A stretch of 64,000 bases of DNA, from assembly GCF_039543185.1 (NCBI RefSeq), contig NZ_BAABJG010000012.1, positions 1-64,000 of the forward strand, given 5' to 3'. How positions within the stretch are numbered: position 1 is the first letter of the stretch; the number at the start of each line of letters is the position of its first letter. The DNA is from Paenibacillus_S vulneris (GTDB lineage: Bacteria > Bacillota > Bacilli > Paenibacillales > NBRC-103111). Positions 26,852-34,871 of the stretch are shown piece by piece. The position numbers and the translations under genes are program-made. A model generated the notes under the pieces. That model ran no database searches and was not told the origin of the DNA. It saw nothing but the letters and a program-made list of their open reading frames with translations.

Positions 26852-26895
26852 TTGACTTAGACTAAGTTTAAGATTAGAATTAATCTAAATATAAT
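26852..26895 (+). promoter_or_regulatory. Promoter and PerR/Fur-like box of the perR-like operon
   Basis: TTGACT (26852-26857) and TAGAAT (26875-26880) are 17 bp apart. The 15-bp inverted repeat TTAGAATTAATCTAA (26874-26888) overlaps the -10 and resembles the 7-1-7 PerR box. TATAAT at 26890 may give a second start. Confidence 0.65.
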
Positions 26896-26919
26896 AAAAA
26901 AAGTACCGGGGGAATCACA

Positions 26920-27315
26920 ATGAGCAGAAAAGGACAGCTGACACCTCAGCGGAAAGCAATCTATGAAATTGTGATGGAAAGCACCGATCATCCTACCGCT
27001 GCAGAAATTATTGAACGGTTGAACAAGCGCGGGCATCAATTTGCCTATGCAACCACCTACAATTCCTTGCGCTATTTGACGGAGGAAGGGCTGATTCGGG
27101 AGCTGAAGCTCGAAGGAGACGCAAGCCGATACGATGCACGGACAGAGGATCATCAGCACATCGTTTGCCGGGTTTGCGGCAAAGTGGATGAAGTCTTTAC
27201 GCACGTTCCGGCCGAATGGTCGAAAGCCGTTGCGGAAGAGACCGGTTATATAGTGGAGGATGAACATATTTTGCTGAAAGGAGTGTGCCCTTCATGCAGC
27301 AGCAAAGAGAAGTAA
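26920..27315 (+). CDS. Fur-family regulator, PerR-like
   Basis: 131 residues. Winged helix LTPQRKAIYEIVMESTDHPT and YATTYNSLRYL, then the dimer/metal domain RYDARTEDHQHIVCRVCGK with a second cysteine pair CPSC, giving the four-cysteine structural zinc site. HQH plus RYDA suits the PerR regulatory metal site, in line with the peroxide-defence genes downstream. A Fur or Zur role cannot be excluded. Autoregulation is likely from the box in its promoter. The stop overlaps the next gene by 22 bp. Confidence 0.8.
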   Translation: MSRKGQLTPQRKAIYEIVMESTDHPTAAEIIERLNKRGHQFAYATTYNSLRYLTEEGLIRELKLEGDASRYDARTEDHQHIVCRVCGKVDEVFTHVPAEWSKAVAEETGYIVEDEHILLKGVCPSCSSKEK

Positions 27316-28043
27316 GCGAATGGACGAATGTGGCAATAGATACGTCCCGGGATGAGCAGCCCATCGGAGCGTTTTGCTCCACCACGCATACCATTGTCAT
27401 TATCAGCCCGTTTCCTCATGCCTTGCACGAATTGGTGAGAGAGCTGACAGCCAAGTGCTATGATGTACTGGTCTTTCATCATCTGGATGAGCACTCGCTC
27501 GCGGCGCTGCCGATTGATCTCCTGATTGTAGATGCAACCTACGATGCGCTTGTGCCGAAGCCGCGCCCGAATACGGTGTCGTCGCCGGCTCTTCTGCTCG
27601 TCAAAGGAACGGAGCGGCTGGTGGAGCCCGGCTTTTCATCTTACGAAGATGCTGTTGTCTGGTCTTCCGCGAGCACCGAGGCGATTCTCGAGCGGATTCA
27701 ATCCAAGCTGCTCGGCGAAGGAAGGGTACCGGAGGAGCGGGGCGATCAAGTGCAGCATAAGGAGCTCCTCGTGGATTACAAACGAATGGCCGTATATCTC
27801 GGGGCCTCCCGCGTCGATTTGACCAAGACCGAGTTTGATCTGCTGAAGGCATTGCTCGATACCAATGGCGCCGTATTGTCCAGACAGGAGCTGATGGACC
27901 GCGTCTGGGGCGATCAATACTTCGGAGGCAGCAATACGGTGGACGTCCATGTCAAAAGTCTGCGGCAAAAGCTGAAGGACAATCCAAAGGCACCGACCTA
28001 CATCGAAACGGTTCGCGGAGTCGGGTACCGGCTGGCAGATTAA
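27294..28043 (+). CDS. OmpR-type winged-helix protein with degenerate receiver-like domain
   Basis: 249 residues. The C-terminal half is a clear OmpR/PhoB DNA-binding domain: LTKTEFDLLKALLDTNG, SRQELMDRVWG, VDVHVKSLRQKLKD and YIETVRGVGYRL. The N-terminal half has a receiver-like layout (TIVIISPFPHAL, DLLIVDA) but lacks the paired acidic residues and the conserved lysine, so phosphorylation is doubtful. No kinase gene is adjacent. ATG 27294 is chosen because AAAGGAG lies ten bases before it, inside the PerR-like gene, giving translational coupling. It probably works with that regulator. Confidence 0.8.
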   Translation: MQQQREVSEWTNVAIDTSRDEQPIGAFCSTTHTIVIISPFPHALHELVRELTAKCYDVLVFHHLDEHSLAALPIDLLIVDATYDALVPKPRPNTVSSPALLLVKGTERLVEPGFSSYEDAVVWSSASTEAILERIQSKLLGEGRVPEERGDQVQHKELLVDYKRMAVYLGASRVDLTKTEFDLLKALLDTNGAVLSRQELMDRVWGDQYFGGSNTVDVHVKSLRQKLKDNPKAPTYIETVRGVGYRLAD

Positions 28044-28058
28044 TAGGATATAAGTAAG

Positions 28059-28096
28059 AAAGGTGGGTTTGGCGATTCGTCGCTAAACCCACCTTT
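28059..28096 (+). terminator. Terminator-like hairpin after the winged-helix gene
   Basis: Stem AAAGGTGGGTTT-GCGA with TCGC-TAAACCCACCTTT; long and GC-rich but without a T-run. Confidence 0.55.
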
Positions 28097-28193
28097 CCGC
28101 ATGTAAGGGGCTGCTTCATGAAATCTTCACGAGAGCTTAATCAAACCTTCATGATCCATTGGGTTTGCCGTGGTAATATTCAGATATAAGATT

Positions 28194-28222
28194 TTTAGAT
28201 TTAGTTTAAGTTTAAATATAAA
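28194..28222 (+). promoter_or_regulatory. Promoter of the peroxide-defence operon
   Basis: TTTAGA (28194-28199), 17 bp, TATAAA (28217-28222). The spacer contains AGTTTAAG and the palindrome TTTAA-GT-TTAAA, and TAAATATAA follows; AGTTTAAG and TAAATATAA also occur in the PerR-like gene promoter, so a shared regulator is plausible. Confidence 0.5.
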
Positions 28223-28248
28223 CAAAACGATCAGCAAGGAGGGTTTAT

Positions 28249-29172
28249 ATGTACGATGTCATCATTATCGGAGGAGGGCCGGCAGGCGCAACGGCGGCTT
28301 TGTACACGGCAAGAGGTCATTTATCCACTCTGGTGCTGGACAAAGCCCCGAATACCGGAGCCTTGGCGCTGACTCATAAGATCGCGAACTATCCCGGCGT
28401 TGCCGAGGAGCTTAGCGGGAAGGAGCTGCTGGATCGCATTCGCGGCCAAGCCCGAAGTTTCGGGGCGGAGTTCAAGCAGACGACGATTACCGCCGTGGAT
28501 CTGGAAGGGGAGTCGAAGCTTGTGTTTACGGCCGACGGCATGTTCGAGGCCAAAGCCGTAATCGTCGCTACCGGCTCCAAAGGACGCAATCGGATGCTTC
28601 CGGGGGAGGAGAAGCTGCTTGGCCGCGGGGTAAGCACCTGCGCCACCTGCGACGGCGCCTTCTTCGAAGGCAAGGAAATCGCCGTGATCGGCGATTCCGA
28701 GGAAGCGCTGGATGAGGTGCTGGCCTTGAACAAGCTGGTCTCGAAAATTCATTTTGTCGTGCCCCGCAATGAGCTGCAGGGAGCGGAGGCACTTCCGCCG
28801 CTGGATAAGACCGAGCTGTATTTTCGGACAAGGCCTTTGGAGATCGTCGGCGAGCACCATGTGGAGGGACTGCGGGTGAAAGCCCCGAACGGCGAAGAGC
28901 AGCAGCTTCAGGTGGATGGAGTCTTCGTCTTCTTATCGGGCAGCAAGCCCGGCACCGACTTTTTGCAGGATCAGGTTCCACTCGACGAGAACGGCTTTAT
29001 GATCCTGGATGAATCCATGCAGTCGCCCGTTCCCGGAGTATTCGGAGCCGGAGAGGTTCGCCGTTCGCCGGTGAAGCAGGCGGTCGTCGCCGCAGCTGAC
29101 GGCGCTATTGCCGCCATGGCGGTGGACAAATTCATTCATCGCAGAGCACAGCTGATTCCACAGTACAAATAA
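28249..29172 (+). CDS. Thioredoxin-reductase-like flavoprotein with altered NADPH site
   Basis: 307 residues. FAD motif IIGGGPAGATAALYTARG at the N-terminus, redox-active CATC at 131-134 followed by DGAFFEGKEIAVIG, and C-terminal GVFGAGEVRR plus QAVVAAADGAIAAM, as in thioredoxin reductases. The second nucleotide-binding region is unusual: the usual GGG(N/D)xA signature reads IGDSEEALDEV, and the HRRxxxR element that binds the NADPH phosphate is replaced by VPRNELQG. The electron donor may therefore not be NADPH. First gene of an operon with glutaredoxin and peroxiredoxin genes, so it likely reduces them. Confidence 0.82.
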   Translation: MYDVIIIGGGPAGATAALYTARGHLSTLVLDKAPNTGALALTHKIANYPGVAEELSGKELLDRIRGQARSFGAEFKQTTITAVDLEGESKLVFTADGMFEAKAVIVATGSKGRNRMLPGEEKLLGRGVSTCATCDGAFFEGKEIAVIGDSEEALDEVLALNKLVSKIHFVVPRNELQGAEALPPLDKTELYFRTRPLEIVGEHHVEGLRVKAPNGEEQQLQVDGVFVFLSGSKPGTDFLQDQVPLDENGFMILDESMQSPVPGVFGAGEVRRSPVKQAVVAAADGAIAAMAVDKFIHRRAQLIPQYK

Positions 29173-29204
29173 AATCATTTCTACAATCCAAGGAGGAACT
29201 GCCC

Positions 29205-29450
29205 ATGTCTACAACAACTACACCAGTCATTGTTTATTCCAGCACAACCTGCACCTACTGCAGCCAGCTGAAAAAATATTTAACGGAGCAGCAAATTGCA
29301 TTTGAAGAGCGCAACATTGATGTGAATGAAGCTTACCGCGATGAGCTGGAAGCCATGGGGATGAGCTCAATTCCCGTCACGGTGATCGGAGAGACGAGAA
29401 TTCTCGGCCTTAATCCGACCCGTATCAAAAAAGCACTGGCGCAGCAATGA
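29205..29450 (+). CDS. Glutaredoxin-like protein (NrdH type)
   Basis: 81 residues, thioredoxin fold. Redox motif CTYC in YSSTTCTYCSQLKKYL, then cis-proline segment SIPVTVIGETRILG. The size and CxxC fit NrdH or small glutaredoxins. AAGGAGGAACTGCCC before the ATG. It lies between a reductase and a peroxiredoxin, so it is probably the electron carrier from one to the other. Confidence 0.85.
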   Translation: MSTTTTPVIVYSSTTCTYCSQLKKYLTEQQIAFEERNIDVNEAYRDELEAMGMSSIPVTVIGETRILGLNPTRIKKALAQQ

Positions 29451-29516
29451 CACCATCGTCAAGCAGATATTTGACCATTAGTTAATTAAATAAAAACCAC
29501 TAGGAGGACATTCATT

Positions 29517-30083
29517 ATGACAACAACAACTACTAATGCAGAACAAACGGTAAAAATCGGACTGAAAGCACCATCGTTTCATCTTCCTTCCACCATCAAT
29601 CTGGAGACGTTAGAAGAGCACGTATCCCTGGAACAATACCGCGGCCGCTGGGTTATGGTCTTCTTCTGGCCGTTCGACTTCACTTATGTGTGCCCGACGG
29701 AGATTATTGCCTTCAGCGACCATTATGACAAGTTTCAGGAGCTGGATTGCGAGGTCATAGGGATTTCCGTAGACAGCATCTATACCCACCGTGCTTGGAT
29801 CAACACGCCGCGTGATCAACAGGGGATCGGACCGATCAGCTATCCGATAGCCTCGGATTTCAAGAAGGAGACCGCGAAGGCTTATGGCGTTCTAGATGAC
29901 GCAACAGGCGCTGCTCATCGGGGACTGTTCATTATCGACCCGGATGGAATCCTGCGCTACCAGGTGGTAACTGATATGAACGTCGGCAGAAGCGTAGAGG
30001 AAACGCTGCGGATTCTTGAAGCGCTGCAATCCGGCGGCATGTGCCCGGCCAACTGGAAAAAAGGGGATAAAACACTCGGTTAA
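29517..30083 (+). CDS. 2-Cys peroxiredoxin (AhpC/TSA family)
   Basis: 188 residues. Peroxidatic cysteine in DFTYVCPTE, the conserved SVDSIYTHRAWINTPR region, and a resolving cysteine in GGMCPANWKKG near the C-terminus: a typical 2-Cys enzyme that reduces hydrogen peroxide and alkyl peroxides. AGGAGG before the ATG. Last gene of the operon; a strong terminator follows. Its reductant is likely supplied by the two genes upstream. Confidence 0.9.
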   Translation: MTTTTTNAEQTVKIGLKAPSFHLPSTINLETLEEHVSLEQYRGRWVMVFFWPFDFTYVCPTEIIAFSDHYDKFQELDCEVIGISVDSIYTHRAWINTPRDQQGIGPISYPIASDFKKETAKAYGVLDDATGAAHRGLFIIDPDGILRYQVVTDMNVGRSVEETLRILEALQSGGMCPANWKKGDKTLG

Positions 30084-30095
30084 TAGTGACAAAAA

Positions 30096-30128
30096 GGATG
30101 ACTCGCGATCAGCGGGTCATCTTTTTTT
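30096..30128 (+). terminator. Terminator of the peroxiredoxin operon
   Basis: Stem GATGACTCGC / GCGGGTCATC and a run of seven T. Confidence 0.85.
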
Positions 30129-30240
30129 ACAAATTCGGGGTTCCCTGCATAATAGAAAGTGTGTCATAGTTCACGATAAGTTTCGTTGACTAGTCTTAGG
30201 CAATCATGTATTTTTATGGAAGAACCCGAATCGTATAAAT

Positions 30241-30289
30241 TTGACAGGGGATGGCATCCTGTTTATTATGAAAATGAGAATCGTTTTCA
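30241..30289 (+). promoter_or_regulatory. Promoter with Fur box
   Basis: TTGACA (30241-30246), 17 bp, TATTAT (30264-30269). Directly after the -10 is TGAAAATGAGAATCGTTTTC (from 30269), close to the Fur consensus. It predicts iron repression of the gene at 30348. Confidence 0.8.
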
Positions 30290-30347
30290 CTAATAGACCT
30301 ATGCGGAAGATGTGTGTGGTTACCATTAGGAGGGAGCTTCAGAGGTT

Positions 30348-31139
30348 GTGGATACGGCGTATTATGAAAATCAGTTTTTTGTGGTCTTGGAAGATCAGCC
30401 TGGTACGCTGTTCGGCGCATCGCTTTCTTGCCTGAGCAGAAGACAGGGAGCGAGCGCATTCATCCAAACCTATGCTCCGCTGCTCAAGGCGCTGGAGCCC
30501 GATGTGGCGGCTGCCTATTTTGCCAGCTGGTTCGGCGGGGTATGTGCGGCTTTCCAATATTCCCTATGGCATGATTCCTTTATCCCCGATTTTTCATTGG
30601 ACAATATGGAAGTACAGATTTACGACAACGGCCGCAGGATCGCATTGGCTTTCCGGATGAAGGAGTGGCGGGGGGAACCGCTCACGTGGCCGAACCGGAA
30701 CGATCGGTCGAAAGAGGCGATGATCCAGTTTTATGGCCAGCAGGTCAAGCCTTTGCTAGAAAGCCTTGCCGGGACCGTTTCCATCTCTGCCGGTATTCTA
30801 TGGGCGACTATGATCACCCGAATGCACTATGCGATGGACCGCTGGTACAAGGAAGCCCATTCCGAAGAATCGCTCGTCCGGTTAAAGCAGGACATGGACA
30901 CGCTTCTGCACGGACTTGATCCGGCACTATTCGGACGCTCCCGCAGCCCGTTCGATATCCGGTTCCGGATGATGGAGAATCCGAGAGTTCCCGGGGAACA
31001 AATGCGCATCAAGCCGGTATGCTGCCTGGCCTACAAGACGGATACGGATCATGGCTATTGCTATACCTGCCCTCGTCTAACGGAGGCGGAGCGTGAGGAA
31101 AAGGTACGGCGGATTAAAATGGAAGCAGGTCATGGATAA
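30348..31139 (+). CDS. FhuF-like 2Fe-2S siderophore-iron reductase
   Basis: 263 residues. The C-terminus carries VCCLAYKTDTDHGYCYTCPR, four cysteines in the C-C...C-x2-C arrangement that holds the 2Fe-2S cluster in FhuF proteins; the gap is 11 residues here against the 10 I recall for E. coli FhuF. FhuF releases iron from ferric siderophores in the cytoplasm. GTG start with AGGAGGGAG about 13 bases upstream. A Fur box overlaps the promoter. No siderophore transport genes are adjacent. Confidence 0.82.
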   Translation: MDTAYYENQFFVVLEDQPGTLFGASLSCLSRRQGASAFIQTYAPLLKALEPDVAAAYFASWFGGVCAAFQYSLWHDSFIPDFSLDNMEVQIYDNGRRIALAFRMKEWRGEPLTWPNRNDRSKEAMIQFYGQQVKPLLESLAGTVSISAGILWATMITRMHYAMDRWYKEAHSEESLVRLKQDMDTLLHGLDPALFGRSRSPFDIRFRMMENPRVPGEQMRIKPVCCLAYKTDTDHGYCYTCPRLTEAEREEKVRRIKMEAGHG

Positions 31140-31147
31140 GCGAGTGG

Positions 31148-31179
31148 AGCTCATTCTCATAAGAGGATGGGCTTTTTTT
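31148..31179 (+). terminator. Terminator of the FhuF-like gene
   Basis: Stem AGCTCATTCTC / GAGGATGGGCT (with G-U pairs), loop ATAA, run of T. Confidence 0.75.
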
Positions 31180-31379
31180 ACGGTTTAGAGGTTATAAGTT
31201 TTTCTAGACTAGATTCCCCACAAACTATCTGAATCCTTGCGTGGGGATTTTGTCTGGGGAATCGGAATCCGCCTACTGAAGGCGGAAGGCTTATCTTCTC
31301 CGGTCAGGTACAAGGGCTGCGGACGGATGACCAGCTGCCAGTTAATAAATGAGCGCTTCTATTGTAGAATTGCATCATA

Positions 31380-31393
31380 TGTAAGCGTGTTCA
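31380..31393 (+). promoter_or_regulatory. cre-like site upstream of the sugar importer
   Basis: TGTAAGCGTGTTCA matches the CcpA site consensus TGWNANCGNTNWCA at all but one fixed position. It lies about 130 bp before the binding-protein gene. The surrounding 31180-31525 shows no other gene. Confidence 0.45.
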
Positions 31394-31525
31394 TTTATGT
31401 TAAGATCAATTTCGAAAAGACAACTGCTACAACTACCCGGGAAATGATAATGACTTCAATTGGTCAATGCAGCAGGGGAAGACCTGTTATACCCAAAGCA
31501 TGGAAACGATAAGGGAGGCCAATTC

Positions 31526-32848
31526 ATGAACAAGAAACTGTGGAGCTCAGCAATGTTGGTTTTGACATGCTCTATCGCTTTAGCGGGATGCTCGCAAAGG
31601 CAAGGGGGAACGGCCGCGGAGAAGACGGCGGCGCCTGCGCCGACGGCGGATACGGGCAAGAGCAGTTCTCCTGCCGGAAGCGGAGACAAGACAAGAATCA
31701 CCGTCTATTCGACCGTCAACGACAAGCCGATTCAAGAGGTTTACAAGCAGATCGCAAGCGATTTTGCCAGGGAGAACGGAAAGGTCGATGTCGATTTGCA
31801 GTTCCCCGGCACGGAGTACGAAAACATTTTGAAGGTCAAAATGGCCGCGAACGATTTGCCCGATGTATTCGATACTCACGGCTGGGCCATTATCCGGTAC
31901 GGCAAATATTTGGCCGATTTGAAGGACCAGCCTTGGGCGTCCCAGCTGACGAATACCATCAAGGATGTCGTGACGGACAAAAGCGGCAAGGTTCACGCGC
32001 TGGTGCTGAGTGAAGCCAAGGACGGCTTGACGTATAATGCGGATCTCCTGAAAAAATACAACATCGAACCGCCCAAAACGTTCGACGAGCTGATGGCAGC
32101 GGCTGAAAAGTTGAAAACCGAGAGCAAAGGCGAGGTGACGCCCTTCTATTTCTCGGGAATCGACGATTGGATGATCGGGCAGTATTTCGATTATTTCGCC
32201 ACTTCCTTGTTGATTAGCCCTAAGGATAACGAAGCGCAGAACCTGCTCGACAAAAAGTTCGACTGGAACAAGTGGAAGCCGCTCCCGGACAAATTCCTGG
32301 AAATGCAGAAAAAAGGCTACATCAACAAAGATGTGCTGACGGCCAAATACAGCGACCTTCCCCAGCAGTTTTCTCAAGGTAAGGTAGCCTTCACCCTACA
32401 AGGGCCATCCTTCGCCGATGAGGTTCATAAGATTAAAGCCGACCTGAAAATAGGCTTTATGCCCGTTCCCTCGATGGTACCGGGAGACGCGCCGAACTTC
32501 TCGGGCGGCGAGCGCTATACGATGGGAGCGTGGAAGGACGGCAAGCATCTGGACGATGCGAAGAAGCTGATCGCTTATTTCGCGAAGCCGGAGAATATGA
32601 CCAAGATCGCCAACGCGACGAAGCTTCCTCCCGGACTGAAAGGGGTCGAAGCGAAGCATGAGTTTACCGAGTATTACAACAAATACGCCGATATTAGGGT
32701 GTTCCCTTACTTTGACCGCGTCTATTTGCCTAACGGCATGTGGGATGTGATGTGCAAGACGGGAACGGCGCTGCTCGCCGGTAACGTGGATGCGAAGCAG
32801 TACAGCGATAAAATGAAGCAGGAAGTCGAGCGGCTTAGTAATAAATAA
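31526..32848 (+). CDS. Sugar ABC transporter substrate-binding lipoprotein
   Basis: 440 residues, SBP_bac_1/UgpB-like. Lipobox LTCSIALAGC puts the mature lipidated Cys at about residue 22, followed by a Thr/Ala/Gly-rich linker. The body has ITVYSTVNDKPIQEVYKQI, FPGTEYENILKVKMAANDLPDVF and FSQGKVAFTLQGPSF. ATG 31526 is preceded by AGGGAGG; the longer in-frame start has no ribosome site or signal peptide. It heads an importer operon with two permeases; no ATPase is encoded nearby, so a shared MsmX-type ATPase is likely. Oligosaccharide specificity unknown. Confidence 0.88.
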   Translation: MNKKLWSSAMLVLTCSIALAGCSQRQGGTAAEKTAAPAPTADTGKSSSPAGSGDKTRITVYSTVNDKPIQEVYKQIASDFARENGKVDVDLQFPGTEYENILKVKMAANDLPDVFDTHGWAIIRYGKYLADLKDQPWASQLTNTIKDVVTDKSGKVHALVLSEAKDGLTYNADLLKKYNIEPPKTFDELMAAAEKLKTESKGEVTPFYFSGIDDWMIGQYFDYFATSLLISPKDNEAQNLLDKKFDWNKWKPLPDKFLEMQKKGYINKDVLTAKYSDLPQQFSQGKVAFTLQGPSFADEVHKIKADLKIGFMPVPSMVPGDAPNFSGGERYTMGAWKDGKHLDDAKKLIAYFAKPENMTKIANATKLPPGLKGVEAKHEFTEYYNKYADIRVFPYFDRVYLPNGMWDVMCKTGTALLAGNVDAKQYSDKMKQEVERLSNK

Positions 32849-32877
32849 GCTTTCGGAGGCTGAAAAACGTATACAAT

Positions 32878-32924
32878 AAGAATTTCCTGATAACAACAGC
32901 GGCTGGAGGGGGATACCTTACCGG
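32878..32924. repeat. Large palindromic repeat, partial copy 3
   Basis: Only the right half of the element is present: AATTTCCTGATAACAACAGC, then GGCTGGAGGGGGATACCTTACC. It sits between the binding-protein gene and the first permease gene of the importer operon. Confidence 0.65.
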
Positions 32925-33017
32925 ATGCCCTGCTATCCTTTTGAAATACTTTGTTCTCATCAATCCCGGAGGGGCATCAAGCCTCTCCGATGCTATCACG
33001 GAAGGGTGGAAGCCGAT

Positions 33018-33956
33018 ATGGCCCCTGCGCCTATAGAGACAAGCCATCACACGAAGCCGCATCCCCGGCGCGAAGGCCGGCGGCAATGGTTTCATTCGCC
33101 GGCATGGCTGAACCTGCTGTACGCTCCGGCGCTGCTCTTGTTTTGTTTGTTCATTTTTTACCCGTTTCTGAAAGGCATCTCGATCTCCATGACCAATTGG
33201 AACGGGTACTCCCAGGAATATAAGTGGATCGGCCTGAGCAACTACAAGCGGATGCTGACCGACCCCGATATGAGCAACGTCATTAAGAACACCCTCATCT
33301 ACGGCCTGGGGAGCGCCTTGTTTCAGAACATCATCGGTCTGGCTTATGCGCTCTTCCTGAACCGGAATATCCGCATAAGAGGGCTGACCCGCACCATCAT
33401 TTATTTGCCCGCCATCATCAGCCCGCTCATTATGGGCTACATCTGGTACTTTTTCTTTCAATATAACGGCGGCGCGATCAACGATATTTTATTGCTGTTT
33501 CAAGATAAGCCCGTCAATTTGCTGGGCAGTCCCAAAATCAATGTATGGATCATTACGTTCGTCAATACTTACCAGTACTTGGGAATTGCGATGATTATTT
33601 TTTTGGCCGGACTGCAGATTATCCCCAAGGATTACTATGAAGCCGCTACAATCGACGGGGCAGGCTCCTTCGCCAAATTTGCACATGTAACCTGGCCTCT
33701 GTTGGCCCCTTCTTTTACGGTCAGCGTCGTGCTGAACGTCATCGGGGGACTGAAGCTGTTTGACGTGGTTACCGCCATGACGAACAGCGGCCCCGGCTAC
33801 GCCTCCGCTTCACTGTCGACCTTGATGTACCAGCTGTATTTTGGCCGGGAGGATGCGGGGTATGCAGCTGCAATCGGCAATCTGATGTTTGTGATGATTT
33901 CCATCGTGAGCATCACGGTGCTGTACTATTTGCGAAAGAGAGAGGTGAGCGCGTGA
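33018..33956 (+). CDS. Sugar ABC transporter permease (MalF/UgpA type)
   Basis: 312 residues, six helices. The permease signature reads EAATIDGAGSFAKFAHVTWPLLAP. The N-terminus is basic and His/Arg-rich (PHPRREGRRQW) before the first helix. ATG 33018 is used; the longer frame runs back through repeat sequence. Overlaps the next permease by four bases (GTGA). Together they form the membrane channel for the upstream binding protein. Confidence 0.88.
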   Translation: MAPAPIETSHHTKPHPRREGRRQWFHSPAWLNLLYAPALLLFCLFIFYPFLKGISISMTNWNGYSQEYKWIGLSNYKRMLTDPDMSNVIKNTLIYGLGSALFQNIIGLAYALFLNRNIRIRGLTRTIIYLPAIISPLIMGYIWYFFFQYNGGAINDILLLFQDKPVNLLGSPKINVWIITFVNTYQYLGIAMIIFLAGLQIIPKDYYEAATIDGAGSFAKFAHVTWPLLAPSFTVSVVLNVIGGLKLFDVVTAMTNSGPGYASASLSTLMYQLYFGREDAGYAAAIGNLMFVMISIVSITVLYYLRKREVSA

Positions 33957-34774
33957 ACAGAGCATCGGTACGTTGGGGGGCGGAAATCGTCTCGGGAGTC
34001 CTCTGTCTGATTCACATTCTCCCTTTTTATATTCTGATCACAACTTCGTTTAAGGCCATCGATGACCCCAGCTCCAAATGGATCATGCCGGGCTATTTGT
34101 ATCTCGACAATTTTTTGAATGCCTGGCATGAAGCCAACCTGGCCCGGGCATTTATGAACAATGTGACGGTAACGGCTTTTGCGTTGGCAGGCATTGTCAT
34201 ACTGGGCTCCATCGCTTCCTATCCGTTGGCACGATACCAGACGGGCTGGAACAAATTCATGTACGCCGTCTTTATTTCGGCGCTGATCGTGCCTCCGCTG
34301 ACGATTCTCGTTCCGCTCTATAAGCTGATGGTCGATATCGGGGGAATGAACCGGTTTTGGGGCATCATTATGCTGCACATTACGTTCAGTCTTCCGATCA
34401 CGATTTTTTTGTACACCGGGTTTATCGGCACCATTCCCAAGGAGCTGGATGAAGCCGCCATGATTGATGGCGCGGGGAGACTCGGGCTCTTTTACCGGGT
34501 GCTGCTGCCCCTCCTGAAGCCGGTGACGGCCACCGTCCTGATCTTGACCGGGGTTACGATTTGGAGCGACTACCAATTCTCCGTCTTTTTCCTGCAGCAG
34601 CCGGTGACCCGAACGATTACGGTGGCGCTGTCGAGCTTTTTCGGACAGTATAACAATAACATCGGCTGGGTAGCGGCAGGCTCGTTCATGGCGGCGGTAC
34701 CGATTACCGTGCTCTATTTGTTCCTGCAAAAATATTTTATACACGGTCTGTCCTCCGGTGCGGTCAAGGGATGA
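33953..34774 (+). CDS. Sugar ABC transporter permease (MalG/UgpE type)
   Basis: 273 residues, six helices, EAA loop DEAAMIDGAGRLGLFYRVLLPLLKP, TTSFKAIDDPSSKW after helix 1. GTG start overlapping the preceding stop, so translationally coupled. Ends about 100 bp before the sensor kinase gene of the same locus. Confidence 0.88.
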   Translation: MNRASVRWGAEIVSGVLCLIHILPFYILITTSFKAIDDPSSKWIMPGYLYLDNFLNAWHEANLARAFMNNVTVTAFALAGIVILGSIASYPLARYQTGWNKFMYAVFISALIVPPLTILVPLYKLMVDIGGMNRFWGIIMLHITFSLPITIFLYTGFIGTIPKELDEAAMIDGAGRLGLFYRVLLPLLKPVTATVLILTGVTIWSDYQFSVFFLQQPVTRTITVALSSFFGQYNNNIGWVAAGSFMAAVPITVLYLFLQKYFIHGLSSGAVKG

Positions 34775-34871
34775 ATGGCTTCAACGCCATCTCTAGACAT
34801 GACGAAATGACGAAAGCGCTCTCTTCCCTCCCGGTATCGTGGTGGTATAAAATGGAACTAAACAATATACC

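Noticed and set aside
31460..31525. Longer N-terminus for the sugar-binding lipoprotein
   Set aside because: It would bury the signal peptide and has no ribosome site; ATG 31526 follows AGGGAGG.
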